Assembly: GCF_026624755.1 (NCBI RefSeq) | Contig: NZ_JAPMXC010000001.1 | Span: 1,584,365-1,648,364 of the forward strand | From: Robbsia betulipollinis | GTDB taxonomy: Bacteria; Pseudomonadota; Gammaproteobacteria; Burkholderiales; Burkholderiaceae | Direction of reading: 5' to 3' | Length of the DNA: 64,000 bases | In this document: positions 18,616 through 27,843 of the stretch, in pieces | How the letters are laid out: the number at the start of each line of letters is the position of its first letter | How positions within the stretch are numbered: position 1 is the stretch's first letter | Notes under the pieces: model-generated | Database searches by the model: none | What the model saw: the letters and a program-made list of their open reading frames with translations, nothing else | Told to the model about the DNA's origin: nothing | Made by a program: the position numbers and the translations under genes

Positions 18616-19835
18616 CAAGGACCCGGCCCCTGAGATTTCCCGCTCAGCAACTCCCACACCTCGACCGCGGCCATGGCATCGGTGTACAGGAACGTGTCCT
18701 TGAGATAGACGCTGCCTTCGGAGCGGCCATCCGCCAGCACGTATCGGCAGCCGACGATGTCCTCCCATTCGATGATCCCGGGCATGGAGATCTCCTGCTC
18801 GTCGAACTGTACCCACTTGTGCGTGCCGCGCGCCGGCAGGTGAAACCCGCCTTCCACGAAGCATGCGTAAATCCACCCCGGACCGGCAGGCGTCGTTCCT
18901 CCGTAGCCTATGGCGAAGCCCTTCGCCACGGTGGTGGATTTGGTCACGGAAAGGTATCCGCCATATTCCTGATCGGAAATGAATTTTTGAAGATTGAGCG
19001 CCTGGTCCTGCGCCAAAAGCCAGTTCTTTTCGATATGTGCCGGCCGCGTGTAATTCGGCAGGAAGCCGCCGGCATTTTTGATGCCGCTCGGCGGGCGTGA
19101 GTCGCCGCGGAACCCATAGGTGATCACCCGTTCGTACGGAACGTCGGAGGTCACGGCCGTATAGGCAAAGCGGCCGCCATGCGTGCCCGCTCTCGCGCTG
19201 GCGATGCAGGGAATCGTTCGTTTGTCGCTCGTATCGGTGCGATCCTGTGCGTATGGCGGGGCATACGCCGGCGCGGGCATGAGTTCCCGGAAATCCAGCA
19301 GGGCGCCGTCGGATAGGGTCGTGCTGGCCGCTTTCGAGCGGGTCGTCAGGTAGGCGAGCACCTCATCCAGCGTGAAATCCGCGGTTCGGAAACCGCTGTA
19401 GGCTGCCATCGGCTCGCCGATCGCGTCGAAGCCGGTTTTCAACGCCTTCATGACGAAGCTGGCATTGGTGAGGCTCGCCCTCAGCGTGGTGCCTTTCGCC
19501 CAGTTCCTGGCCTGGGCGCTGTCGAAGGTGCGCCAATGATTGACGATGGCGATCTGGAAGCGCGTCGTGGCCTCCGGTTTCATCGTATGCACCGCGATCG
19601 TCACGTCGCGACAACGTGCCGCCGTGCCGGCGTCGATGGGCACCCAGCCGGAACCACGCTGGATCGCGCCGATCAGGACCGTGACGAACCGGGGCGAGGT
19701 GCTGCCGTTGACGATATATTGCGTGTTCGTCAATTGCAGCCAGATCGTCGTTTTGGCGCGGTCGTGGCAAATCTCGATGCGTGTCTCCGCGCCGTACAGC
19801 CCCGGCCCGAGCGGCATGATGGTCAAGCCCAGCAT
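18615..19835 (-). CDS. Putative T6SS-linked ADP-ribosyltransferase toxin (cholera-toxin-like catalytic domain)
   Basis: A 406-residue protein, last major gene of the T6SS operon, 45 bases after tssA, with AAGGA before its ATG. The C-terminal domain (about 235-375) carries the R-S-E ADP-ribosyltransferase signature in the cholera/LT A-subunit style. R243 lies in GFRGDSRPPSGIKNAGG, comparable to YRADSRPPDEIKQSGG. S296-x-T298 lies in GGYLSVTKS. E346-x-E348 lies in FDEQEISMPGI, comparable to PDEQEVSALGGI. E-x-E implies arginine modification by family rule. Residues 1-230 match nothing I know and could be a delivery domain. No signal peptide is evident, consistent with T6SS rather than Sec export. 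Delivery and target are inference; the catalytic domain call is strong. Confidence 0.75.
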   Translation of the reverse strand: MLGLTIMPLGPGLYGAETRIEICHDRAKTTIWLQLTNTQYIVNGSTSPRFVTVLIGAIQRGSGWVPIDAGTAARCRDVTIAVHTMKPEATTRFQIAIVNHWRTFDSAQARNWAKGTTLRASLTNASFVMKALKTGFDAIGEPMAAYSGFRTADFTLDEVLAYLTTRSKAASTTLSDGALLDFRELMPAPAYAPPYAQDRTDTSDKRTIPCIASARAGTHGGRFAYTAVTSDVPYERVITYGFRGDSRPPSGIKNAGGFLPNYTRPAHIEKNWLLAQDQALNLQKFISDQEYGGYLSVTKSTTVAKGFAIGYGGTTPAGPGWIYACFVEGGFHLPARGTHKWVQFDEQEISMPGIIEWEDIVGCRYVLADGRSEGSVYLKDTFLYTDAMAAVEVWELLSGKSQGPGP

Positions 19836-19880
19836 GATGGTAGTCCTTGAATTTTTTTAGATACGGGTCCGCTTTCGCGA

Positions 19881-21014
19881 TCAGGGTTGCGCACCGATCG
19901 CGGCGAGATAGCGCTGCAGGTCGCTTTCCTCCCGGACGATGTCGCCCATCAAGGCGATCAGGGGCATGCTTCCCCAGGACACCGCGCGCTTCAACAGGTA
20001 GGGCGTGGGGCTATGGGGTTCGTGGTGTTGCAGATAGTTCGCGATGGTGTCGATGAGTGCATACGCATGGTCGCGATCCCGTATCCGGAATGCGGCGACG
20101 GTCGGATCGCCCGAAGGTACGGTGCCCGCATCATCGGGCGGCGGCGGAAGCGCTGTCAGGGGGACGTGCGTTTCGCGTACGGTGTCGTCCGTCGGGCGCG
20201 GCGATGCGTCGGCGGTCTCCGCGGCGGTTTCTCGCCCCGACTGCCGCCCGTTCACCAAGCTCCCGATCGCTCTGCCAAGCCGATCCAGGGTCTGGAGCGT
20301 CCGCTCGAAACTCGGTGCCTGGCCCTGCATTGCTTCATCGAGCCGCTGCGTGAATGACGTGAAGCCGGCCGCGGCGTGCGCCAGGTCGCGCTGCATGACG
20401 AGCAGACTGTCGAGACGCTCCCCTAAGGCGTAGGCGACGAGTTCGTCGCGCGTCAAAACGCTTTCCTCGCGGGTCGCGGGCGTGCCGCCGGTGCGTCGCG
20501 CCCACGCATCCAGGTTGAGCATGGGCATGCCAGGCAGGTCGAGCCTCATCAAGGGCACGTTCAGCGTCAGCATCGATGCCAGCGATTCGTTGAGCCAGGC
20601 GAAAATGCCGATGCGCGGCTCCCAATCGTCGCCGTCGGGCAGCGGCTGCGCTGCGCTCCAGCAACGGTCCACCAGGTTCCCGAAAACTTCGACCGCGGCG
20701 GCGAGACCCGGCACGCCATGGAGGCGGACCCATGCTTCGCACAGCCAGCCCGCGATCTGCAAATCCTTGCTCTTCGTTCCCAACGCCGTTACGCACAGGC
20801 TCGCCACCTTCGGCCAGTCGGCCTTTTTCAACGGCCGTTCCCAATCCCCACGTGGCAGCGACATATCGTCTTCTTCGCGGGCGTGGCGAATTTCCTGATA
20901 GATCGATGTGTAGCGCAGGGATGTGCCGGCGGGGGCGGTGTCGGCCAGGGGGGCGCATGCCGCAGCGAGTTCGGACATCAGCTCGGCGGGGTAGATGTTG
21001 CTCGGCTCGCTCAT
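19881..21014 (-). CDS. tssA: Type VI secretion system protein TssA
   Basis: A 377-residue cytoplasmic TssA. TssA caps or chaperones baseplate and sheath assembly. The N-terminal ImpA_N domain covers about residues 10-130 (PLADTAPAGTSLRYTSIYQEI, then WPKVASLCVTALGTKSKDLQIAGWLCEAWVR split around it). A variable proline-rich linker lies near 270-300. A short C-terminal domain has HSPTPYLLKRAVSWGSMPLIALM. It starts 49 bases after tssM and precedes the toxin-like gene. Confidence 0.88.
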   Translation of the reverse strand: MSEPSNIYPAELMSELAAACAPLADTAPAGTSLRYTSIYQEIRHAREEDDMSLPRGDWERPLKKADWPKVASLCVTALGTKSKDLQIAGWLCEAWVRLHGVPGLAAAVEVFGNLVDRCWSAAQPLPDGDDWEPRIGIFAWLNESLASMLTLNVPLMRLDLPGMPMLNLDAWARRTGGTPATREESVLTRDELVAYALGERLDSLLVMQRDLAHAAAGFTSFTQRLDEAMQGQAPSFERTLQTLDRLGRAIGSLVNGRQSGRETAAETADASPRPTDDTVRETHVPLTALPPPPDDAGTVPSGDPTVAAFRIRDRDHAYALIDTIANYLQHHEPHSPTPYLLKRAVSWGSMPLIALMGDIVREESDLQRYLAAIGAQP

Positions 21015-21063
21015 CGCTCACGTTTCCTGGTTCGGCGCGTTTGCGGGCGCGCCGTGTGTTCGG

Positions 21064-24000
21064 TCAGTCGCCACCGGAACCCGTCCAGTCGGGCGCCCGG
21101 GTGGGAAGGATTCCCGGCCAGATCAACGCATTTTTCTTGCCGGCCTCGAACAGCGCGATGCGCGCGAACACGCGCGCGCGGCGGTCGCCGGACGGCGGCC
21201 CATTCCCGCCGGCGTTGTGGGTGTTCACTGGAAATTCGAACGCCAGCGTCTGGCCGCGGGCATTCGCGCCCGCACCGGATTGCGTGGTGAGGTGACGGTT
21301 CATGAGCGTGATCAACGACCAGGCGTCGGCGAAACGGTAGGTCACGCTGTGCCCGTCCGAACGCATCTCCGGCTGTTGCACGTCCGTGGCGGCGGATAGG
21401 GGGGCGTCCTTCGCCAGGCGCAGGGTCAGCGAGATCGGCGTGCCATACGCCCAATGCACCGTATGCGGCGTGTCGCCCGACTTGACGGTTTGCGAACCCG
21501 ACTGCAACGACCACTCGATGATCTGGTTGCCGTCCACTTCGGCCTGTTGCTCGGTGCGGAATTCCACCGCGATGTCGTAGCCCGGCGCTTCCTGACCATC
21601 GCTTGGTTTCAACGGAGTGAGAAACGCATCGGCGTGGTCCATCCGGGCCGCGAAGCGTTGCACCGCCGATCCCGCCCCCTGCACGACGATATCGCCGTTC
21701 ACGCGTTGCGCGCCCAGCGCGCGCGACGTGTCCTCGAACCGCCCGAGCACCCTGGCGAGCTGGGTCGGGTCGGCGCTCGCGGAGGCGGTCGACGTCGTCC
21801 CCGCGAAGGGCGACAGACCGGCCAATTCCCGATTGAACAGGGACGCGAACGCGTTCCACGCCCGTTCGCCGTAGCGTGTCCGCTCGCTTGCACAACGCAT
21901 TTCCAGTTGCATGTACAGGCGCTGATGAATCTGCGCGAAATAGTCGTTGTCGGCGGTGGACGGCGCCTGCCCCGACAGTTTCCCGACGCAATCGGCGGGC
22001 GTATCCGCGCTTCCCAGTGCCATCACGAATTGTTCGAGGGCCAGCAGGGCGCTGTTCGGATTTTTCAGCTTGTACCTTTCGAGATCGCGGTTGATCGCGG
22101 CCCAGCGCCGGGCGAGCGGCGTCGCGGCGTCCGTGGGTGCCAACGCGGACAGGTAAATGGCGGCTTGCTGCCCGAGCGCTTGCGCGCGGGCGGACTGCTG
22201 TCCGAGATAGGCGGACAGTGACGCGGCGTCGCTGACTCCGAAGGCGGTGGCCAACAGGGCGTGATCCGGGTTCGCGCCTGGCGCGGGCGCCGAGGTGGCG
22301 ACCGCGTAGAGCTCGGACCCCGTCAACGCGTCGTCCACCATGCGCAGATGACGCAAGGCGTCGGCGGAATTCGTCGCCCGAAGATCATCGGCGCGTGACG
22401 CGGCGGCGCTTTCCTCGAACAGCGTTGCGATTTTCTGCAGTCTGGGCTGCGCTGCCTGGAATGCGGCGGCATCGGTGTCGGGAAGGGGCGCGATCACGGT
22501 GGCCGCCGCGACGAGCTGATCTTCCGCCGTCGCCGCGAACTGCCTGTCGACGGCGGTCGCGAGTACCGGCTGCATCCCGGCGGAAACGTGCGCGAGGCCG
22601 TCCGCGAGGTAATGCTTGCGCCTATCCGCCAACGCGATGACCTGATCGAGTTGCCCCGCATCCCATGCCAGGACGGTACCGATGGCCATCGGGGGGAACA
22701 CGCGATCGCGTGGCGGCGCCATGAACGGTTGGTTCAACAGGTTCGTCAGCGCCTCCTTCAGCGCCATCCGGTCTGTCGACAGACTGAACTGCGCCTGCTT
22801 CTCGCTCCACTGCAGGCCGCCACCGGGGGTGTCGACGTCCCGCGCGAACGTGGCGCGAAACGCTTGAAATGCCGCGGCCGTGTCCGTGCGCAGGTGATCG
22901 GCGGCGTCCTGGCCGAGCAAGCCGTTCCGGGCGACATGGGCCACGAGCCGGTCGTAGCCGGTGCCCAGACCCGTTCCGTTCGGCCCCATCCATCCCGCGG
23001 TCCCCGATGCCAGCAGATCGCTCTCGGTCTGGATGGCGTTGACGAGCTGCCGAAAACGGTCCGTGGCCGCGCCGGCGGGCGCATCGGTCAGCGGCAGGCT
23101 GGCCAGCAAAGTGTCGACCGTCTGTTCGGCCGCCATCGAGGGGTTGTTCGTGAACAGTCGCGCTTCGAGGCGCGCATTGCCCCTGTCCAGCGCGCAGCGC
23201 ACCGCGGTCCGGATGAGCGGTGCGTCGTTCGCGAAAAGGGCGTCCACCTGCGGACCGTTTTCGTAAAAATAGGGCAGGCTGCGCGACACGCTTCCCTGCG
23301 GCGCCACGCCAAGGGTGTAGCCGATGACGAGACGTAGATCGGCGCTACCGGACGTGGCGGCTTGCCGGAGCCGCTGCAATGCGAGCAGCGCGCCTTCGAG
23401 CTGGTCCACCGCCAGGACGTACGATTGCAACGCGATCGTCTCGGGTTGATCGTCGACGGCCAGACTGGCCGGGCGCGCCGCCCCGGGGTTCGACACGGCG
23501 GGCGCGTGACATTCACCGCCGACGCCCAGGTTACCGGTGCCCGGATCCAGGCTCGCGCCGGTCAATTGACTGATGCGGGCCGCGAGTTCCCGGTGAATCG
23601 TGTCGACGGCGATCTCGCCGAATGCCTGTTCGAAGCGCGCTCCCACGCGACGTTCCAGGTCGTCGAAGAGCGTCCAGGAACCCGGCATGACGATCATCGC
23701 GGCGGTGACGGGTTGAAACCGCTCGTTGATCGCGAGTATCGCCAACGAGGTCTGCCGGTACCAATCGGGCGACAGTTGCGCGCCGCTTCGCAGCGTGGCA
23801 TCGCGAAAAACCTCGCTGCGGTGCAACTGGTCCAATGCGGCAGCCCATTCGACGCTGCGCTGCCGTAATTGCCAGGATGCCAGGACCAGCCCCGCGCCCC
23901 AGCCACCCAGCACCAGAATGCCACCCCACCGCAGCGCCCGCCGCATGAGCGGACGGCGCAACTGCTGGGTCCGCGACGGGCGCGTCAAACCCCGTTCCGG

Positions 24001-25152
24001 AAAAATCTTTCGTTCGAACACATCCTTCAGGAAGGCCGGCTGCAGCGCGAGCCGTTCGAGAAGATCGTGGCGCCGGCCGGGATCGGCGCGGGCGTCGTCG
24101 CCGTATTCGTCCTCAGGGGTCTCGTCCCGCTCCCGGGTGTGCAGCATCGCGGCCCGTTCCAGCGATTCGCTTCTGTCGCCGGTCAGATAGATGCCGCGCA
24201 GCAGGAAGGGTTCGTGATAGGCGCTGGGGCGCATCAGTTCGTCGACATACATGCGTAACCGCTCGCGCATCGCGTCGATCCTCGCGGGCAGCATCAGTAT
24301 GGCCGCGGCATGCTCGGCGGCCGCCTCCAGCGCGAGGAGTTCGGCGCCGATGTCCGATACCGATTTCAACACGGTCGAGAACGCGGTATCGACCCAGTCC
24401 GATTGGTACTGCGTCGACAGGTCGAAGGGCGAGGACCATCCCAGCATGCTGGCGCTCAGCGGTTCGGAAACGGCGCGCGCGAATGTCGAGAAACCATCGA
24501 TATGCTCGCCGCCGACGATGACCAGGTAGACGGCGACCCGCATCGCGAAGCGGTTCTGGGCCAGCCATAGCCGCCGATGCGCGAGTTTGGCCCGGCGCGT
24601 CAGTTCCAGGCCCGCGTCCGCGGAACCGTCGAGCAGGAGCGCCGCCGGCACGGTGATGACGAGTGAATCGAAGGGCCGCTGCGGACGATAGGTTCTGCAC
24701 AGACCGAGGAATTCATCCCAGGGTTTTTCCGTGCCGTCGTCCTCGTCGGGCGCGCCCAGATAGTCGCCCCGCAGATCGATGACGATGCCGCGATCGAAAA
24801 ACTCCCAGGCAATGCCCTGCGCGGTGGCCGCCGACGTGGATTCGCCACCGAGCATGCTGGCGACGCCCGACTGCGCGACCGGCAACCGTGCCGCATCCTC
24901 GCCTTCGTTCAACACGAGTACCCAGGGCACGCCGTAGCGCTCGTCGCGCGAGGCGATGTTGGCCTCGATCAGTTCCACGGCCGCGCGAAACGAGGACCGC
25001 AGGGAATCGTGACGCAGGCGCGCATGACGCGAACCCGCCTGCGGCTGCGCATGCGGGTTTCTGGCGGCGAGATACAGGACGAAGCCCAGAACCGCCGCCA
25101 CGACCAGCGCCAGCACCCCGAGCGAGAGCAGGAAAAGATGGTTGCTTAACAT
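21064..25152 (-). CDS. tssM: Type VI secretion system membrane subunit TssM (IcmF-like), P-loop lost
   Basis: A protein of about 1362 residues forming the inner-membrane/periplasmic arm of the T6SS membrane complex with TssL and TssJ. The N-terminal TM is about residues 5-28, with another near 410-430 (GGILVLGGWGAGLVLASWQL). A long periplasmic region ends in the TssM C-terminal beta domain (VEFRTEQQAEVDGNQIIEWS, then TVHWAYGTPISLTLRL). ATG at 25152 has GGAGG ten bases upstream; an in-frame GTG at 25161 lies too close to it. Where many TssM proteins have GPPGSGKTT after PWYLV, this one reads PWVLVLNEGEDAARLPV, so no Walker A exists. Confidence 0.92.
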   Translation of the reverse strand: MLSNHLFLLSLGVLALVVAAVLGFVLYLAARNPHAQPQAGSRHARLRHDSLRSSFRAAVELIEANIASRDERYGVPWVLVLNEGEDAARLPVAQSGVASMLGGESTSAATAQGIAWEFFDRGIVIDLRGDYLGAPDEDDGTEKPWDEFLGLCRTYRPQRPFDSLVITVPAALLLDGSADAGLELTRRAKLAHRRLWLAQNRFAMRVAVYLVIVGGEHIDGFSTFARAVSEPLSASMLGWSSPFDLSTQYQSDWVDTAFSTVLKSVSDIGAELLALEAAAEHAAAILMLPARIDAMRERLRMYVDELMRPSAYHEPFLLRGIYLTGDRSESLERAAMLHTRERDETPEDEYGDDARADPGRRHDLLERLALQPAFLKDVFERKIFPERGLTRPSRTQQLRRPLMRRALRWGGILVLGGWGAGLVLASWQLRQRSVEWAAALDQLHRSEVFRDATLRSGAQLSPDWYRQTSLAILAINERFQPVTAAMIVMPGSWTLFDDLERRVGARFEQAFGEIAVDTIHRELAARISQLTGASLDPGTGNLGVGGECHAPAVSNPGAARPASLAVDDQPETIALQSYVLAVDQLEGALLALQRLRQAATSGSADLRLVIGYTLGVAPQGSVSRSLPYFYENGPQVDALFANDAPLIRTAVRCALDRGNARLEARLFTNNPSMAAEQTVDTLLASLPLTDAPAGAATDRFRQLVNAIQTESDLLASGTAGWMGPNGTGLGTGYDRLVAHVARNGLLGQDAADHLRTDTAAAFQAFRATFARDVDTPGGGLQWSEKQAQFSLSTDRMALKEALTNLLNQPFMAPPRDRVFPPMAIGTVLAWDAGQLDQVIALADRRKHYLADGLAHVSAGMQPVLATAVDRQFAATAEDQLVAAATVIAPLPDTDAAAFQAAQPRLQKIATLFEESAAASRADDLRATNSADALRHLRMVDDALTGSELYAVATSAPAPGANPDHALLATAFGVSDAASLSAYLGQQSARAQALGQQAAIYLSALAPTDAATPLARRWAAINRDLERYKLKNPNSALLALEQFVMALGSADTPADCVGKLSGQAPSTADNDYFAQIHQRLYMQLEMRCASERTRYGERAWNAFASLFNRELAGLSPFAGTTSTASASADPTQLARVLGRFEDTSRALGAQRVNGDIVVQGAGSAVQRFAARMDHADAFLTPLKPSDGQEAPGYDIAVEFRTEQQAEVDGNQIIEWSLQSGSQTVKSGDTPHTVHWAYGTPISLTLRLAKDAPLSAATDVQQPEMRSDGHSVTYRFADAWSLITLMNRHLTTQSGAGANARGQTLAFEFPVNTHNAGGNGPPSGDRRARVFARIALFEAGKKNALIWPGILPTRAPDWTGSGGD

Positions 25153-25197
25153 GATGGCCACGCCTCCCGCCGGAATCGCGTCGGAGCGTCGCCTGGC

Positions 25198-25974
25198 CTA
25201 TTCGACGCTTGCATGATGCAACGCCTCGCGCACGGGCCAGGTGGTCGACAGCCATAGGATCTCGGACGTCGCCAGCAGGCCGATCACGGCGACCACGACA
25301 CCCAGCGTCCAGCGGCTCAATGGGGGAAGGTTGTGCTGCGCCAGGTGCGAAAGGGTGTGCGCGTAGGCATCGTCGTCGAGCACGCGATCCCGGCCGCCGA
25401 GATCGGGACGCCGCTGATAGACGAACTGGAACAACTCGGTGCGATAGGCCGTGAGCCGTTCCAGCGCGGCATCCCCACGAAAGCGTCCCTGGAAACCGAT
25501 CGCCAGCGCAAACAGGTAGAGGCGCGCCATCTTGCGTCGGGACGGTTCCCGGTCCGCGAGCAGGACGTCGATGCGCTCGAAGACCAGGTCTCCCGCGATA
25601 TTCGTTCTGAAAAAGGCGGATTCGAGCAGGTGCGCGGTCCAGCGGTCGCGGCCCGGCCAGGGCATCGTCAGGAGCAATTCGTCGGCCAGGGCGGTTTTCA
25701 GATAGCGGGCATCCGCGACGTTGTCGACCTCGAGGCGGCTCGTTTGCCGTTCGATCTGTGCGCTTTGCAGTTCGATCAATCGTTGCAGATGCTGGTTCAG
25801 CGCAACGGCGGCGAGTTCGGGATCGGTCTGGCGAACGTCGAGGACCCGTGCCGGCGCATGTCTCACTTCGTCGATAAAGGCGCGAAACTGCTCGGTCATC
25901 AGCTCATCGTCCGTTTTCAGGACGTTGCGCGACGTGGCGGTCTGGGAGGCGGGTACCGCGGAGGTGCGATGCAT
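25198..25974 (-). CDS. tssL: Type VI secretion system protein TssL (DotU/IcmH family)
   Basis: A 258-residue tail-anchored inner-membrane protein that links TssM to the cytoplasmic baseplate. The DotU core is seen in DARYLKTALADELLL, WTAHLLESAFFRTNIAGDLVFERID and LYLFALAIGFQGRFRG. A single C-terminal TM (WTLGVVVAVIGLLATSEILW) is followed by a short periplasmic end. There is no peptidoglycan-binding OmpA-like extension. Four bases separate it from tssK. An in-frame ATG at residue 26 (MTEQFRAFID) is an alternative start. Confidence 0.9.
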   Translation of the reverse strand: MHRTSAVPASQTATSRNVLKTDDELMTEQFRAFIDEVRHAPARVLDVRQTDPELAAVALNQHLQRLIELQSAQIERQTSRLEVDNVADARYLKTALADELLLTMPWPGRDRWTAHLLESAFFRTNIAGDLVFERIDVLLADREPSRRKMARLYLFALAIGFQGRFRGDAALERLTAYRTELFQFVYQRRPDLGGRDRVLDDDAYAHTLSHLAQHNLPPLSRWTLGVVVAVIGLLATSEILWLSTTWPVREALHHASVE

Positions 25975-25978
25975 CGTT

Positions 25979-27307
25979 TTACCCCTTCACGAAAAGAACG
26001 ATTTCCTGGGGGCGCTGCGCGCTGGCCCCTTCGTTCGTATGACTGATCAGCAGCGCATCGCCAGGCGAAATGCCTTCTTTTCCGATATCGACGGAGAACA
26101 GCAGATAGCCCGATCCGGCGCGAACGCCCAACGCCGGTACGTCATCGACGCGATGGCGGGGTGCGCCCAGAATGCGTCGTTCGCGCAGCAACGGATACCC
26201 CGACGCGGGTCCGATGATGGCGCCGTTCATCCAGGCGGCCAGATCCTTTTCCGATTGACCGCGCAGGCCCACGTACAGCTGCGACGGCAGGGGTGTGGTT
26301 CGCGCGTCGAACTGGAACGCGCCCCCATGCAGTTCGAATTTCTGTTCGCGATATTGCTGACTGACTTCGTTGATGGCGGCATCGAGATGGGCCAGCAGAG
26401 GCCCGAAGACGGACAGCGGGTCGCCGTGGTCGTAGTCGAGCGGCGCGGGCGGAATCGCGCCGGGCGTCAGGAGACTGAGCGAACCCAGCAAGGAAGCGAG
26501 TGCCAGGTAGAGGGGCAGCGGGTGTAGTCGGGGCGTGCGCAACGTCGCTTCCACCAGGGGCAGGTCCGTCAGCAGGCTGCGGAGCCGATCCTTCAATTCC
26601 AGTTGCGCGAGACGGTCGTCGATGCGGGAGGACGGATTCGCGGTTTGCTTGGCGACGAAGGCGGCCTTGCTCCGAATTTGCGCGACGAGAGCCGCCGTGC
26701 GTTGCCAAAGCACATTGTCGCGCGCGATTTCCAGCAGTGGCGGCAGAAGCCTGCCCAGTCGCACCACTTCGTTGTCACGCGAGAGCGAGCACAGACGCAG
26801 GTGGCTGTAATTGACGGATGGCACGTCGCCGATCGCCAGGGCGAGATTGGGCAGCTGCCGCGGAATATCGGCGGGCGGCGCCTCCGATACCTCGTCCGTG
26901 ACGAGCGGGCCGCCGACCGAGCGATAGCGCCGCACGGCGCCTCTGTGTCGCATCGTATGCGGGGTGGGCAAGGTCAGGTACACATCGAGGGAACCGCCGG
27001 CGAGCTTGTCCGCATACGGAAGCAGCGCCGCTTCGAGCGCGCCGTGCATCGGATTGCCGCTGTCGTAGCAGACCGCCGTGCCATCCGGCAAAATCGCCTC
27101 GAGCGCGAGGATGCGCAGCAGGCCGGCCGGCAATAATCCGGTATCGATGGAAACGCTGCGTACGCCCCAGCTGAACGGCGCCGCGGCGAGTGTCTGCCAG
27201 GCGATCAGCGAGTCGAGCCTTGCGGACAGCGTCTGGAAATGCTGAGGCGACAGCAGCATGCCTTCGTGCCACTCGATCCGCTCGGGGATGGATTCGCGCA
27301 TGTTCAT
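25979..27307 (-). CDS. tssK: Type VI secretion system baseplate subunit TssK
   Basis: A 442-residue cytoplasmic protein that trimerises and joins the baseplate (TssFG) to the membrane complex. The N-terminus has the family hallmark RIEWHEGMLLSPQHFQ. Later come YADKLAGGSLDVYLTLP, ELKDRLRSLLTDLPLVEATL and the C-terminal DIGKEGISPGDALL. Length is normal. Its ATG overlaps the tssJ stop by four bases, and tssL follows after four bases, so tssJ-K-L are tightly coupled. Confidence 0.92.
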   Translation of the reverse strand: MNMRESIPERIEWHEGMLLSPQHFQTLSARLDSLIAWQTLAAAPFSWGVRSVSIDTGLLPAGLLRILALEAILPDGTAVCYDSGNPMHGALEAALLPYADKLAGGSLDVYLTLPTPHTMRHRGAVRRYRSVGGPLVTDEVSEAPPADIPRQLPNLALAIGDVPSVNYSHLRLCSLSRDNEVVRLGRLLPPLLEIARDNVLWQRTAALVAQIRSKAAFVAKQTANPSSRIDDRLAQLELKDRLRSLLTDLPLVEATLRTPRLHPLPLYLALASLLGSLSLLTPGAIPPAPLDYDHGDPLSVFGPLLAHLDAAINEVSQQYREQKFELHGGAFQFDARTTPLPSQLYVGLRGQSEKDLAAWMNGAIIGPASGYPLLRERRILGAPRHRVDDVPALGVRAGSGYLLFSVDIGKEGISPGDALLISHTNEGASAQRPQEIVLFVKG

Positions 27308-27843
27308 TTCGGATAAGTGAGCGTGAAGCCGGTCGTCGTCATCGTCGCAACGACTCGACCATTCAGTTTGTCGACCCGAATTCGATGCGCGCCCGGAGCG
27401 TCATAGTTCGCGAAGACGAGCGCCGCGATCACGCGCGAACCCGCGAACGCTTTCTTATCCGCGGAAAGGGTCTGGCCCGGAACGATCTCCCAGCTGCGAT
27501 ACCGGATGTCGTGCGGGAAGGTCGCACCGAGGTCGGTTCGGGAAGCGAACCACTGCGCCGCGGTGAGCGCCATCGTTTTTTCCAGGGCGTCCTGGCTACT
27601 GATCAGTACCACGTCCACTGCGACCGGGCTGTTTCGATTCATGTCGGCAGCGGCGATGAAGGTGAAGTCGCGCCAGTTGGCATGCGCCCCCCGGATGCCC
27701 GGCATGGCGCATCCCCCCGCCCATGCCAGGCATGCGCAGACAAGGGCATGGATGCCCAGATTCGTCATGCGCATCCCGGTTGCCAGGCGAGGGCGACGAC
27801 GAGGGCGGGGCGCCGGATGTATGACTTCGTGCTTGTCCGGCAT
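27304..27843 (-). CDS. tssJ: Type VI secretion system lipoprotein TssJ
   Basis: A protein of 179 residues if ATG 27843 is used. This is preferred because GGAG lies seven bases upstream and the codon overlaps the previous stop (TGATG). ATG 27774 would give 156 residues but has no clear ribosome site. The hydrophobic segment LGIHALVCACLAWAGGC ends in a lipobox-like AGGC, so the Cys should be lipidated and anchor it in the outer membrane. The body has the transthyretin-like TssJ pattern: SPVAVDVVLISSQDALEKTM, LTAAQWF, WEIVPGQTL and a VIAALVFANYDAPG strand. The call rests on these and its place before tssK. Confidence 0.8.
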   Translation of the reverse strand: MPDKHEVIHPAPRPRRRPRLATGMRMTNLGIHALVCACLAWAGGCAMPGIRGAHANWRDFTFIAAADMNRNSPVAVDVVLISSQDALEKTMALTAAQWFASRTDLGATFPHDIRYRSWEIVPGQTLSADKKAFAGSRVIAALVFANYDAPGAHRIRVDKLNGRVVATMTTTGFTLTYPK

